Shown here in pieces: positions 1-8,647 of a stretch of DNA of 64,000 nt. Origin of the DNA: DATKQJ01 sp035534295 (GTDB lineage: Bacteria; Chloroflexota; Dormibacteria; Dormibacterales; Dormibacteraceae); assembly GCA_035534295.1 (NCBI GenBank), contig DATLSE010000024.1:20517-84516 (forward strand). The letters are read 5' to 3'. The notes below the pieces were generated by a model. That model saw only the letters and a program-made list of their open reading frames with translations. It was not told where the DNA came from and made no database searches. Every line of letters starts with the position of its first letter. Position 1 is the first letter of the stretch. Position numbers and translations under genes: made by a program.

Positions 1-575
1 CCCGCACCCCGTCCGCCGTGCTCTTCGTGGTCTTAGTCACCTATCTGGTCCTGTTCCTGCTGACCGGATCGGTCGTGCTGCCGCTCAAGGCGGTGGTGCT
101 GAATCTGATCTCGATCTCGGCCTCATTCGGGGCCCTGGTCTTTGTCTTCCAGGACGGACATCTGGCCTCGCTCCTCAACTTCACGCCCCAGTCCATCGAC
201 CCCACGGTGCCGGTTCTCCTGTTCAGCATCGTGTTCGGGATGTCGATGGATTACGAGGTCCTCCTCGTGAGCAGGATCCAGGAGGAATATGGGAGGAGCC
301 ACGACGCCGCCGGATCGATCGCCGTCGGGCTGGAGCGATCGGGTCGGCTCATCTCAGGCGCGGCGGCGATCATGATCACCGTCTTCTTCGCCTTCGGCCT
401 GGCCCAGGTGGTGGTGATCAAGTCGATCGGGCTGGGCCTGGCAGCCGCCGTCGCCATAGACGCCACCGTGGTTCGCCTGATCGTGGTCCCGAGCGTGATG
501 CGCCTGCTCGGAGACTGGGCGTGGTGGTCCCCGCCCTGGCTGCGCCGGATCCACGCCCGCATCGGCCTGGCCTGA
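1..575 (+). CDS. MMPL-family membrane transporter, C-terminal part (5' end outside window)
   Basis: This is the last ~190 residues of an RND/MMPL-type transporter; the reading frame is open from the first base, so the gene begins upstream. Hydrophobic segments alternate with the family signature GMSMDYEVLLVSRIQEEY at about 80-97 of the ATG-started ORF, followed by a cluster of final membrane helices and a short basic tail. MMPL proteins export lipids, glycolipids or drugs using the proton gradient, with the conserved Asp in the GMSMDYE helix acting in proton coupling. The substrate cannot be told from this fragment. It converges on the DAHP synthase gene with about 40 bp between the two stops. 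Confidence 0.85.
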   Translation, partial: RTPSAVLFVVLVTYLVLFLLTGSVVLPLKAVVLNLISISASFGALVFVFQDGHLASLLNFTPQSIDPTVPVLLFSIVFGMSMDYEVLLVSRIQEEYGRSHDAAGSIAVGLERSGRLISGAAAIMITVFFAFGLAQVVVIKSIGLGLAAAVAIDATVVRLIVVPSVMRLLGDWAWWSPPWLRRIHARIGLA

Positions 576-617
576 GCGGCCCGGCGGCCGCCCAAGCCCT
601 GGGGCCGCGCTCCTCGA

Positions 618-1634
618 TCAGGAGACGGCGGTGAGCCCGGCCTGGGTGAGCCGTCCGAGGTCGTCCATCATGCGATCAAAGCTGCTGAAATCAAGCGACT
701 GGGCGCCGTCCGAGAGCGCCTCGGCGGGGCTGGGATGGACCTCGACGATCAGGCCCTGAGCGCCGGCCGCGACCGAGGCCAGCGCCATCGGCCGGACCAG
801 TGACCAGCGCCCGGTGCCCTGCGAGGGATCGACCACCACAGGAAGGTGGGAGAGCTCGCGCGCCAGCGCAACCGAGTTCAGGTCCAGGGTGAATCGGGTG
901 GAGGCCTCGAAGGTGCGGATGCCGCGCTCGCACAGGGCCACGTTGCGATTGCCCGTGCTCATCACGTACTCGGCCGCGAGCAGCCACTCCTCAACCGTGC
1001 TCGACATGCCGCGCTTGAGCAGGATGGGCTTGCCCGAGCGCCCAGCCTCGAGCAGCAGGGCGTAGTTCTGCATGTTCCGGGTCCCGAGCTGGAGCATGTC
1101 GGCGTAACGCGCCACCAGCTCGACGTCGCCGGGCGTGACCACCTCGGTCACCACCGCCAAACCGGTATCCTGGCGCGCGCTGGCCAGCATGCGCAGGCCA
1201 TCCTCGCCCAGGCCCTGAAAGCTGTAGGGCGAGGTCCGGGGCTTGAACGCGCCCCCGCGCAGCATCTGGGCGCCCCTGGACTTCACGTGGCGCGCGATGT
1301 CGACCAGCATCTGCTCGCTCTCCACCGAGCAGGGTCCGGCCATGACCACGACCGCGGATGACCCAAGCATGACCCCGTTGACGTCGATCACCGTGTCCTG
1401 GGCCTTGAACTCCCGCGAGGCGAGCTTGTAGGGCTTGGAGATGGGCACGATCTCGTGGATGGCGGCCAGGTGGGAGAAGGCCTCGCGATAGGCGTAGGCG
1501 TTGCCGCCGATCACCGCCACCACGGCACGGTCCTCGCCTCGGGTTATCTCCGCCTTGAGCCCGATCTCCTCGATGCGGTGCACCACGGCGCTGAGCTGGG
1601 AGTCGCTGGCGTTGTGTGACATGACGATGATCAA
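618..1634 (-). CDS. aroF: 3-deoxy-7-phosphoheptulonate (DAHP) synthase, type I-beta
   Basis: It condenses phosphoenolpyruvate with erythrose 4-phosphate, the first step of the shikimate pathway. The ~338-residue chain has an N-terminal ferredoxin-like regulatory domain (about 1-75, as in Thermotoga-type enzymes) and then the TIM barrel with GPCSVES, KPRTSPYSFQG, CERGIRTFE and VEVHPSPAEALSDG. I chose the TTG at 1634, giving the family-typical start MIIVMSHN with AGGAG upstream; the frame is open to a TTG at 1685. The motif normally reading DPSH reads DPSQ, so the usual metal-binding His is Gln, while the Cys, Glu and Asp ligands remain. It is the last gene of the trp operon, 31 nt after trpA. 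Confidence 0.93.
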   Translation of the reverse strand: MIIVMSHNASDSQLSAVVHRIEEIGLKAEITRGEDRAVVAVIGGNAYAYREAFSHLAAIHEIVPISKPYKLASREFKAQDTVIDVNGVMLGSSAVVVMAGPCSVESEQMLVDIARHVKSRGAQMLRGGAFKPRTSPYSFQGLGEDGLRMLASARQDTGLAVVTEVVTPGDVELVARYADMLQLGTRNMQNYALLLEAGRSGKPILLKRGMSSTVEEWLLAAEYVMSTGNRNVALCERGIRTFEASTRFTLDLNSVALARELSHLPVVVDPSQGTGRWSLVRPMALASVAAGAQGLIVEVHPSPAEALSDGAQSLDFSSFDRMMDDLGRLTQAGLTAVS

Positions 1635-1665
1635 CTCGGTTTGTAGCTCCTGTTCAAAAGTCGCA

Positions 1666-2436
1666 TCAGCTGCGGCCGGCGGCAACCATGTCCCGAATCA
1701 GTCCGGGCGGATCGCCTCGACCGACCAGATCGATCACGGCCGAGGCGACAACGACCGCGTCGACGCGCCCGCGCAGATGCCGGACGTGCTCGGGCCGGGA
1801 GATGCCAAAGCCGGCCGCGACCGGACGCGGGCTCTGCGCTCGAACCCGATCCAACAGCTCGTCCAGCCCCTCGGCCAGTTGGCTTCTTCCTCCGGTCACG
1901 CCCGTAAGGGTGACGCAATAGACGAACCCGCGCGTGGCGGCCACGATTCTGGCCACGCGCTCGGCCGGACTGGTCGGGGCCACGAGCTGGACCAGGTCCA
2001 CGCCGGCGTCGGCCAGAGCGGGCGCGAGCAGGTCCGCCTCCTCCAGCGGTAGGTCGGGGACGATGACTCCGGCCACGCCGGCCGCCACCAGGCGATCGAC
2101 GAACACCCGGGGCCCCAGGGTCAGGACCGGGTTCACGTAGGTCATGATCACGACCGGCGCGCCCTCGAGCGCGATCTCCTCGGCCACGGCGATGGCGTCG
2201 ATCAGCGTGGTCCCGCCCGCCAGCGCCTGCTGGCCGGCGCGCTGGATCACCGGGCCGTCGGCCAGGGGATCCGAGAAGGGGACGCCGACTTCGATCGCGG
2301 CCGCTCCGGCCCGAACCAGAGCGCGGCCGAGCTCGATCGATTCCTGCCGGCTCGGATGGCCGGCCATCACGTAGGCGATGACCTTGAGGTCCTGGCCTCC
2401 GCGCAGGGCCGCCTCCAGGACCGAACTAACCGGCAT
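1666..2436 (-). CDS. trpA: tryptophan synthase alpha chain
   Basis: The alpha subunit cleaves indole-3-glycerol phosphate to indole, which is channelled to TrpB. The 256-residue length is normal for the family. The catalytic region IEVGVPFSDPLADGPVIQ carries the conserved Glu and Asp, and the phosphate-binding GFGIS is seen near the C-terminus. The frame stays open well upstream inside trpB, but the family start MPVSSVLEAA places the ATG at 2436, overlapping the trpB stop by 11 bp. This indicates translational coupling between the two partner subunits. Confidence 0.96.
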   Translation of the reverse strand: MPVSSVLEAALRGGQDLKVIAYVMAGHPSRQESIELGRALVRAGAAAIEVGVPFSDPLADGPVIQRAGQQALAGGTTLIDAIAVAEEIALEGAPVVIMTYVNPVLTLGPRVFVDRLVAAGVAGVIVPDLPLEEADLLAPALADAGVDLVQLVAPTSPAERVARIVAATRGFVYCVTLTGVTGGRSQLAEGLDELLDRVRAQSPRPVAAGFGISRPEHVRHLRGRVDAVVVASAVIDLVGRGDPPGLIRDMVAAGRS

Positions 2437-3607
2437 CGAACTCGTCCACTGAGTCCATGTCCTTGTCCCCACGCCCCGACAGGCAGACCAGAACCTCAGC
2501 CCCGGGGCCCAGCGCCCGAGCCTCGATCCCGGCCTGATGCAGGGCGTGCGAGGACTCGAGCGCGGGCATGATGCCCTCGGAACGGGTGCAGAGCTTGAAC
2601 GCCGCCACGGCGTCGGCGTCGCCGCAGCTGACGTACTCGGCTCGCTCCGAATCGCGCAGAAACGAATGTTCAGGGCCGACCCCCGGATAGTCCAGTCCGG
2701 CCGAGACCGAGTGGGTCGGCACCACCTGACCGGCGGCGTCCTGGAGCAGGTAGGAGTAGGACCCGTGCAGAACACCCGGGCGCCCGGCCACCAGTGAGGC
2801 GGCGTGGGCGCCGGTACCCAGTCCCCGTCCGGCCGCCTCGACCCCGACCAGTCGCACGCCGGGATCGGCGATGAAGGCGCTGAAGATCCCGATCGCGTTC
2901 GAGCCTCCGCCCACGCAGGCCACGACCACGTCCGGGAGCCTGCCCACCGCGTCCAGGTACTGGGCTCGAGCCTCGGTCCCGATCACGCTCTGGAGGTCAC
3001 GCACCAGCGCTGGATAGGGATGTGGGCCAACCGCCGACCCGATTATGTAGTGGGTGGCTTGGACGTTGGTCACCCAGTCCCTGATCGCCTCCGAGGTGGC
3101 GTCCTTGAGCGTCGCGCTGCCGCTGCTGACCGCTCGCACCTCGGCCCCCAGCAGGCGCATCCGGCGCACATTGAGCGACTGCCGCCGCATGTCCTCCTCG
3201 CCCATGTAGACCAGGCAATCCAGGCCGAAGCGCGCCGCCACCGTGGCCGCCGCCACACCGTGCTGGCCGGCCCCGGTCTCGGCGATGATGCGCCGCTTGC
3301 CCATGCGCCGGGCGAGCAGGCCCTGACCGAGGGCGTTGTTGAGCTTGTGCGCGCCGGTGTGACAGAGATCCTCGCGCTTGAGCCGGATCTGGGCCCCACC
3401 GAATTCGCGGCTGAGGTTGGTGGCCAGGTAGAGGGGCGTGGGCCGGCCCACGAAGTCGCGCTGCTCCCTCGCCAACTCGGCGGCAAAGCCGGGGTCCGAG
3501 CGGGCCTCGGCCCAGGCCAGCTCGAGCTCGAGAAGCGCCGCCATCAGGGTCTCGGGCACGTAGCGGCCGCCGTAGACGCCGTATCGGGAGCGATCTTCAG
3601 GAATCAC
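2426..3607 (-). CDS. trpB: tryptophan synthase beta chain
   Basis: The PLP enzyme joins indole and serine to make tryptophan. The 393 residues contain the PLP-lysine motif HTGAHKLNNALGQ at about 85-97, the glycine-rich phosphate-binding loop GGGSNAIG at about 230, and the typical start RYGVYGGRYVPETLM. The start is GTG at 3607, overlapping the trpF stop by 11 bp. This is the TrpB1 type that pairs with TrpA, consistent with trpA following directly. Confidence 0.97.
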   Translation of the reverse strand: MIPEDRSRYGVYGGRYVPETLMAALLELELAWAEARSDPGFAAELAREQRDFVGRPTPLYLATNLSREFGGAQIRLKREDLCHTGAHKLNNALGQGLLARRMGKRRIIAETGAGQHGVAAATVAARFGLDCLVYMGEEDMRRQSLNVRRMRLLGAEVRAVSSGSATLKDATSEAIRDWVTNVQATHYIIGSAVGPHPYPALVRDLQSVIGTEARAQYLDAVGRLPDVVVACVGGGSNAIGIFSAFIADPGVRLVGVEAAGRGLGTGAHAASLVAGRPGVLHGSYSYLLQDAAGQVVPTHSVSAGLDYPGVGPEHSFLRDSERAEYVSCGDADAVAAFKLCTRSEGIMPALESSHALHQAGIEARALGPGAEVLVCLSGRGDKDMDSVDEFDAG

Positions 3608-4211
3608 TCTCGACCCCTCTCACCGCCTGCACGAAGGCGGCGATGAGGTCCGGGTCCTTGCGTCCCGGATCCCTTTCCACCCCGCTCGAGACGTCCACCC
3701 CGTAGGGGCGGAGCCTGGTGACCAGCGCGGCCACGGTCGCGGGCTTAAGGCCCCCAGCCAGGTACACCTGGCGCCGACCCAGGAGGGGGCGGGCCAGATC
3801 CCAGTCCCAAGTCTGCCCGCTCCCGCCGCGAGAGTCCTGGGTCCAGGCGTCGAGCAGCAGAGGGTCGGGCCAGCCCCGCTCGTCACCCACCACGCCGTCC
3901 CGAACCTTGATCGCCTTGATCACCGGCCGCGGATAGGGCTGGCCCGCGGTCTCGTTCCCGTGGAGCTGGATCCAGTCCAGGGGCAGGGCCGCGCAGGCAT
4001 CCTCCACCTCCCTCGGGCTGGGGTCGATGAAGACCCCGACCAGTTCGGGGCGATCCCCGGGGTCCAGGGCCGCGACGATCTCGAGCGCCTGCTCCAATCC
4101 CACCTGGCGCCGGCTCGGGCAGAGGTGGATTCCGATCAGGTCGGCGCCCGCCGCCGCGGCCGCGCTGGCGTCTTGGGGCCTGGTCACGCCACAGATCTTG
4201 ATCCGCGTCAA
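3597..4211 (-). CDS. trpF: phosphoribosylanthranilate isomerase
   Basis: It converts phosphoribosylanthranilate to CdRP in tryptophan synthesis. The 204-residue TIM barrel starts with the hallmark KICGVTRPQDA, whose Cys acts as general base, and has the C-terminal phosphate-binding region DVSSGVERDPGRKD. The start is TTG at 4211, overlapping the trpC TGA as TTGA. It lies between trpC and trpB, a common operon position. Confidence 0.95.
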   Translation of the reverse strand: MTRIKICGVTRPQDASAAAAAGADLIGIHLCPSRRQVGLEQALEIVAALDPGDRPELVGVFIDPSPREVEDACAALPLDWIQLHGNETAGQPYPRPVIKAIKVRDGVVGDERGWPDPLLLDAWTQDSRGGSGQTWDWDLARPLLGRRQVYLAGGLKPATVAALVTRLRPYGVDVSSGVERDPGRKDPDLIAAFVQAVRGVESDS

Positions 4212-4996
4212 CAGCTCAACTCCCGGATCACCGACCCGGGGTCGGCGGAGCGCATCAGAGCCTCTCCGACCAGCACCGCATCGGCCCCCGCGCGCCGCAT
4301 GCGCTCGGCGACGGCGCGGCCCTGGATGCCGCTCTCGGCCACGAAGACGACCTCGGGCGGAAAGAGCGGACGGAGCTCCTCGCTCAGGCTGACGTCGACC
4401 TCAAAGGTATCCAGATCGCGGTGGTTGACACCCACCACGCGGGCTCCCAGCTCGAGCGCGAGCGTGGCCTCGGCGGCGTCGTGAACCTCAACCAGCGCCT
4501 CCAGATCCAGGCCCCAGGCATACCTCAAGAGCTCGCCCAGGCGGGAGGGCTCAAGGCCGGCGCAGATGAGCAGCACCGCGTCGGCGCCGAGTCCGCGAGC
4601 CTCCAGGATCTGGTATTCGTCGAGCACGAAATCCTTGCGCAGTATGGGCACCCCGGGGGCGGCCGATCGGGCCAGAACCAGATCGTCCGGGCTGCCCCCA
4701 AAGCTCTGTTCCTGGCACAGGACCGAGATCGCAGCCGCCCCGGCCTCGGCGTAGGCGGCGGCGAGTTCGGCTGGCCGGTAGTCGGCCGCCAAAAGGCCCA
4801 TGCTGGGCGTGCGGCGCTTCATCTCCGCCACCACCTTGAGCTCCACTCCGCGCAGGGCCGGAGCCAGATCCAGCGTCGACGGGCGCTCCCGGACCCGGGC
4901 CTCGAGCACGCTGGCGGGCACCCGCGCGCGCCGCGCCTGAAGCTCGGCCAAAGACTCAGCGTAAAGACGGCGCAGGAGCCCGGGCGCAGTCCTCAC
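4208..4996 (-). CDS. trpC: indole-3-glycerol phosphate synthase
   Basis: It closes the indole ring, converting CdRP to indole-3-glycerol phosphate with loss of CO2. The 262-residue sequence shows VAEMKRRTPSMG (catalytic Lys; KRASPSKG-like), ILRKDFVLDEYQI and VAESGIQG, all conserved barrel positions. The start is GTG at 4996, overlapping trpD's TGA as GTGA. The protein is monofunctional, not fused to TrpF as in enterobacteria. Confidence 0.96.
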   Translation of the reverse strand: MRTAPGLLRRLYAESLAELQARRARVPASVLEARVRERPSTLDLAPALRGVELKVVAEMKRRTPSMGLLAADYRPAELAAAYAEAGAAAISVLCQEQSFGGSPDDLVLARSAAPGVPILRKDFVLDEYQILEARGLGADAVLLICAGLEPSRLGELLRYAWGLDLEALVEVHDAAEATLALELGARVVGVNHRDLDTFEVDVSLSEELRPLFPPEVVFVAESGIQGRAVAERMRRAGADAVLVGEALMRSADPGSVIRELSC

Positions 4997-6012
4997 GAGG
5001 CCCCCTGGGATGCCGCCGCCAGGCGCCAGGCCGCGAGGCGTTCGGCGGCGGCACCGCGATCTAGAGCCTCGCGCGCCAGACCCAGACCGACGCTGAAGTC
5101 GCTCGCCACTCCGGCCGCGATGAGGGCGGCGGCGGCGTTGAGGCAGACCACGTCCCGGCGCGGACCCATCTCGCCCGCCAGCACCCGCTCGGCGATGCGA
5201 GCGTTGTCGACCGGCGTCCCACCGCTCAGCGCCTCGGCCCCCACCGGCTCGAGGCCGAGGTCGGTGGCGCGGAGGCCGTATTCACGCCGCGTTCCCCCAC
5301 CGAGCTCCACCACCCGCGACTCCCCGCTCAGGCTGAGCTCGTCCAGGCCGGGGGAGGAGAAGACCAGGGCCCGACTCAGCCCCAGGCGCTCAAGCGCGTC
5401 CGCCATCAGCGGCACCAGCTCCGGATCCGCCACGCCCAGAGTCTGGCGGCCCACCCGGGCCGGGTTGCAGAGCGGCCCCAAAAGGTTGAACACCGTACGC
5501 ACTCCGAGCTCGCGCCGGGGTACTCCGGCGAAGCGAAAGGAAGGGTGGTAGAGGGGAGCGAACAGGAACCCGATTCCAACCTCGTCGATGATCTGCGCGG
5601 TGCGCTGAGGCGCGAGGTCGATGGGCAGCCCGAGCGCCTCCAGGACGTCGGCGCTGCCCGAAGCCGAGGAGGCCGCGCGATTGCCGTGCTTGGCCACCAC
5701 CGCGCCGCACGAGGCGGCGACGATGGCAGCCAGGGTTGAGATGTTGAAGGTTCGGGCGCCATCCCCGCCCGTACCGCAGGTGTCGATGGCGCTCTCGGGT
5801 GCGGCGATGCTGATCGGGGTGGCCAGCTCGCGCGCAGTTCGCGCCATGCCCGCCAACTCGGACGCCGTCTCCCCCTTGACCCGCAGGGCCATGATGAAGC
5901 CCGCGATCTGGACCGGCGTGGCCTCGTCGCGCATGATCACGCCCATGGCCTCCGCCGCCTCCGCCTCGCTCAGGTCGTGGCCTCGGCTGAGCTTCTGCAG
6001 GTACTCGATCAA
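4993..6012 (-). CDS. trpD: anthranilate phosphoribosyltransferase
   Basis: It attaches phosphoribose from PRPP to anthranilate. The family signatures CGTGGDGARTFNIST and KHGNRAASSASGSADVLEALG are present. The frame is open farther upstream inside trpG, but the homologous start is LIEYLQKL. I therefore placed the start at TTG 6012, which overlaps the trpG stop as TTGA and has GGAG about ten bases upstream. This gives 339 residues, the usual length. Confidence 0.95.
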   Translation of the reverse strand: MIEYLQKLSRGHDLSEAEAAEAMGVIMRDEATPVQIAGFIMALRVKGETASELAGMARTARELATPISIAAPESAIDTCGTGGDGARTFNISTLAAIVAASCGAVVAKHGNRAASSASGSADVLEALGLPIDLAPQRTAQIIDEVGIGFLFAPLYHPSFRFAGVPRRELGVRTVFNLLGPLCNPARVGRQTLGVADPELVPLMADALERLGLSRALVFSSPGLDELSLSGESRVVELGGGTRREYGLRATDLGLEPVGAEALSGGTPVDNARIAERVLAGEMGPRRDVVCLNAAAALIAAGVASDFSVGLGLAREALDRGAAAERLAAWRLAAASQGAS

Positions 6013-6578
6013 GCCTCGCTCTCCAGGAAGTTGGCCAGCAGGCGGCGGCCCTCGGGGGTGAGGATCGACTCGGGGTGGAACTGCACCCCGTAGGTCGGGT
6101 GCTGGCGGTGCCTCAGACCCATCACGATGCCGTCGGCGGTCCACGCCGATACCTCGAGGAGGGCCGGTACCGAGACCCTCTCCACCACCAGGGAATGGTA
6201 GCGGGTGGCGCTGAAAGGGTTGGGCAGACCCTGAAAGGGTGGCCCGCCGTCGTGTTCGATGAGGTCGGTTTTGCCGTGCACCGGCTGATGGCGCAGCACC
6301 CGGCCGCCGAAGGCTTGGCCTAGCACCTGATGGCCCAGGCAGACGCCGAGCACCGGGATCCGGCCGGTCAGCTCCTCGACCGCGCGCAGACAGATGCCGG
6401 CGTCGTCGGGTCCACCGGGTCCGGGCGACACCACCAGCGCCTCAAAACCGCCCAGCTCCTCGATCCCTGCCTCATCGTTGCGGTAGACGGTCGGCTCCGC
6501 GCCGAGCTCGGCCAGGTACTGGACCAGGTTGTAGGTGAAGGAGTCGTAGTTGTCGATCACCGCCACCCGCCGCCTCAC
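6009..6578 (-). CDS. trpG: anthranilate synthase component II (glutamine amidotransferase)
   Basis: This class I glutamine amidotransferase supplies ammonia to TrpE. Seen are the start AVIDNYDSFTYNLVQYL, the nucleophile motif GVCLGHQVLGQAFGG and the His-Glu pair in VQFHPESI. At 189 residues it is a stand-alone domain. The GTG start overlaps trpE's TGA as GTGA. Such proteins often also serve PabB, so dual use with aminodeoxychorismate synthase is possible; no pabB is in this window. Confidence 0.95.
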   Translation of the reverse strand: MRRRVAVIDNYDSFTYNLVQYLAELGAEPTVYRNDEAGIEELGGFEALVVSPGPGGPDDAGICLRAVEELTGRIPVLGVCLGHQVLGQAFGGRVLRHQPVHGKTDLIEHDGGPPFQGLPNPFSATRYHSLVVERVSVPALLEVSAWTADGIVMGLRHRQHPTYGVQFHPESILTPEGRRLLANFLESEA

Positions 6579-7990
6579 GGCATCGCCTCGGCGCGTTCCA
6601 TGGCGGCAAACATCGCTCCCGCCTTCTCCAGCGTCTCCTGGTACTCACGTTCGGGCTCAGAGTCGGCCACCACCCCCGCTCCGGACTGGACGTAGACCCG
6701 CCCGTCGGCGATGACGATGGTGCGCAGCGTGATGGCCATGTCGATGTTGCCGCCGAACCCGACGTAGCCCAGGGCGCCGGCGTAGGCGCCCCGGAGCTCT
6801 GGCTCGAGCTCGGCGATGATCTCCATGGCGCGGATCTTGGGCGCGCCCGACACCGTGCCCGCGGGGAAGGCGGCCCGAAGCGCGTCCAGGCTGTCGCGGC
6901 CGGGGGCGAGGCGGCCGCTGACCGAAGACGAGATGTGCATCACGTGGGAGTAGCGCTCAACCTCCATCAGGCGGTCGACCTGCACCGATCCCGGGCGGCA
7001 CACCCGGCCCACGTCGTTGCGTCCCAGATCGACCAGCATGACGTGCTCGGCGCGCTCCTTCTGGTCCTCTAGGAGCTCGCGCTCGAGGCGCTGGTCCTCC
7101 TCGTCGTCAGCCCCGCGGCGGCGGGTGCCGGCGAGGGGTCGCACCTGCACCCGCCCGTCCTCGACCTGGACCAGGAGCTCAGGCGAGGTCCCCACCAGGT
7201 GGCGCTCCCCGCCCAGGCTCAGGTGGTACATGTAGGGCGAGGGATTGATCCCGCGCAACGCTCGATAGACGTCGAGCGGCCGCGCCTCAAGGGGCTTGGA
7301 AAAGCGCTGCGAGAGCACGATCTGAAACGCGTCCCCGGCCAGGATGTGCTCCTTGGCCGCCCCCACCATGGCCACAAAGCCCTCCTGCGTGACGTTGCTG
7401 GTCCAGCCCTGGTGCGCCACCCCGGGACGAGGAGGCGGTAATACCAGCTCGGCGTCGAGCCGGGCCTGCATCTGGTCCAGACGGTCGACCGCGACGGACA
7501 GAGCCTCCCTCCGCGGGCGGTGGACGGTGATCAGGCGCAGGCGCTGGGTCACGTGATCGAAGACGGCCAGGCTCTCGGCGCGCAGAAATGCCGACTCCGG
7601 CATCCCGGGACCGGCCCCCAGCGGTCGCGGCAGGCGCTCAAAGTGACCCGAGCTCTCATACCCCAGATAGCCCACCGCCCCCCCCAGAAAGCGGGGTAGG
7701 CCGGGGGTGGGCGCGAGTTCCTCGGCCGCCAGCTCGCGCAGTGCGGCGAGCGGATCGCCCGGGCCCAGATCCAGGCTCTGGGCCTGGTGGCTTAAAAACG
7801 AATAGCGACCCAGGCGCTCTCCCCCGATCACGCTCTCGAGCAGAAAGCCGGGATCTCCGGGCGGGCAGAGCAGCGCGTGCGCTCGGACCGGGGTCAAAAG
7901 ATCGCCGGGCAGGTCACGATACACCGGAATCAGGTCGTATCGTTCCGCCAGAGCGCGCACCTGCGCGGCGGAAGGGTGACTCTCGCTCAT
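6575..7990 (-). CDS. trpE: anthranilate synthase component I
   Basis: It makes anthranilate from chorismate with TrpG-delivered ammonia. The 471 residues include the N-terminal LLES element (GFLLESVIGGERLGRYSF at about 50), which in this family binds tryptophan for feedback inhibition. The chorismate-binding core has FPAGTVSGAPKIRAMEII and a C-terminal QSGAGVVADS. As the first gene it sets expression of the whole operon. ATG 7990 has AGGAG just upstream. Confidence 0.96.
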   Translation of the reverse strand: MSESHPSAAQVRALAERYDLIPVYRDLPGDLLTPVRAHALLCPPGDPGFLLESVIGGERLGRYSFLSHQAQSLDLGPGDPLAALRELAAEELAPTPGLPRFLGGAVGYLGYESSGHFERLPRPLGAGPGMPESAFLRAESLAVFDHVTQRLRLITVHRPRREALSVAVDRLDQMQARLDAELVLPPPRPGVAHQGWTSNVTQEGFVAMVGAAKEHILAGDAFQIVLSQRFSKPLEARPLDVYRALRGINPSPYMYHLSLGGERHLVGTSPELLVQVEDGRVQVRPLAGTRRRGADDEEDQRLERELLEDQKERAEHVMLVDLGRNDVGRVCRPGSVQVDRLMEVERYSHVMHISSSVSGRLAPGRDSLDALRAAFPAGTVSGAPKIRAMEIIAELEPELRGAYAGALGYVGFGGNIDMAITLRTIVIADGRVYVQSGAGVVADSEPEREYQETLEKAGAMFAAMERAEAMP

Positions 7991-8254
7991 CTCTCCTGGT
8001 CTCGTCTCTGCTGCTCACCCACCCGCTTAAGGAGGGAGGGTCAAAGTGTACCAACGCCGGCCGGGAGCATCGCGCGGGCGGCCCCGAACACGCGGAGTCG
8101 ATTCGCGCCCGGCCTCCTGGCAGGGGTTTAGACAGTCCCCGACCGGCGGATGCCGCGGGCAGTACTCCCCCACCGCCGTCCGGCGGCCCTGAAGACGACG
8201 CTCACTACTCCCGGTCGGTTCGGCCCGGCTGCCTGATCGGCCCGTCGGCAGAGC
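7991..8254 (-). promoter_or_regulatory. trp operon upstream region
   Basis: This 264-bp gap follows the VOC gene. On the minus strand a possible -10 TACACT lies at 8050-8045, giving a leader of about 50 nt that ends in AGGAGAG before ATG. I see no run of Trp codons, T-box specifier hairpin or clear attenuator, so how the operon is controlled is not visible. No clear -35 is present. Confidence 0.35.
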
Positions 8255-8647
8255 TCATGGAAGACGCACCGACCCGTCCTCCTCCAGCGCCCAGTCAGGG
8301 TTGTAGGCGACCTCCCAGACGTATCCGTCGGGATCGGCGAAGGCGCCGGTGAAGCCGCCCCACTCGGCCCGGTGCCCGGGCCGAACAATCTTGCCCCCCG
8401 CCCGCTCGGCCTCCCTGAGCAGCCGGTCCACCTCGTGCGGTGAGCGCACGTTATGGGCCAGCTCCAGGCCCGGCGCGCCGTGGCCACCCAGTTTTATCCA
8501 GAGGGCGAAGACCATGCCGCCGGCCTGAAAGAAGACGACCTCGTCGTCGGGCTGCTGGCCTTGGGCCCATCCCATCGCCTCGTAGAACGCCCGCGCTCGG
8601 GACAAGTCCTCCACGCCCAACGTCACCGCGCTGATGCGCTGTTCCAC
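8255..8647 (-). CDS. VOC (glyoxalase/bleomycin-resistance) fold protein
   Basis: This 130-residue protein has the paired beta-alpha-beta-beta-beta modules of the vicinal oxygen chelate superfamily. It starts MEQRISAVTLGVEDLSRAR and ends with GFTGAFADPDGYVWEVAYNP, where the Glu of the last motif is a usual metal ligand. The superfamily includes glyoxalase I, fosfomycin and bleomycin resistance proteins and dioxygenases; the substrate cannot be assigned. The start is GTG 8647 with no Shine-Dalgarno but a -10-like hexamer six bases upstream. Confidence 0.85.
   Translation of the reverse strand: MEQRISAVTLGVEDLSRARAFYEAMGWAQGQQPDDEVVFFQAGGMVFALWIKLGGHGAPGLELAHNVRSPHEVDRLLREAERAGGKIVRPGHRAEWGGFTGAFADPDGYVWEVAYNPDWALEEDGSVRLP

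Noticed and set aside
2437..2775. Long N-terminal extension of the trpA frame
   Set aside because: It lies inside trpB, has Arg/Ser-rich shadow composition, and homology begins at ATG 2436.
4421..5551. 376-codon plus-strand open frame opposite trpC/trpD
   Set aside because: It has low-complexity Arg/Ala/Ser composition and no motifs, and covers two confirmed genes.
7991..8050. trp attenuator or T-box leader before trpE
   Set aside because: There is no Trp-codon run, no specifier loop, and no alternative hairpin pair with a U-run.
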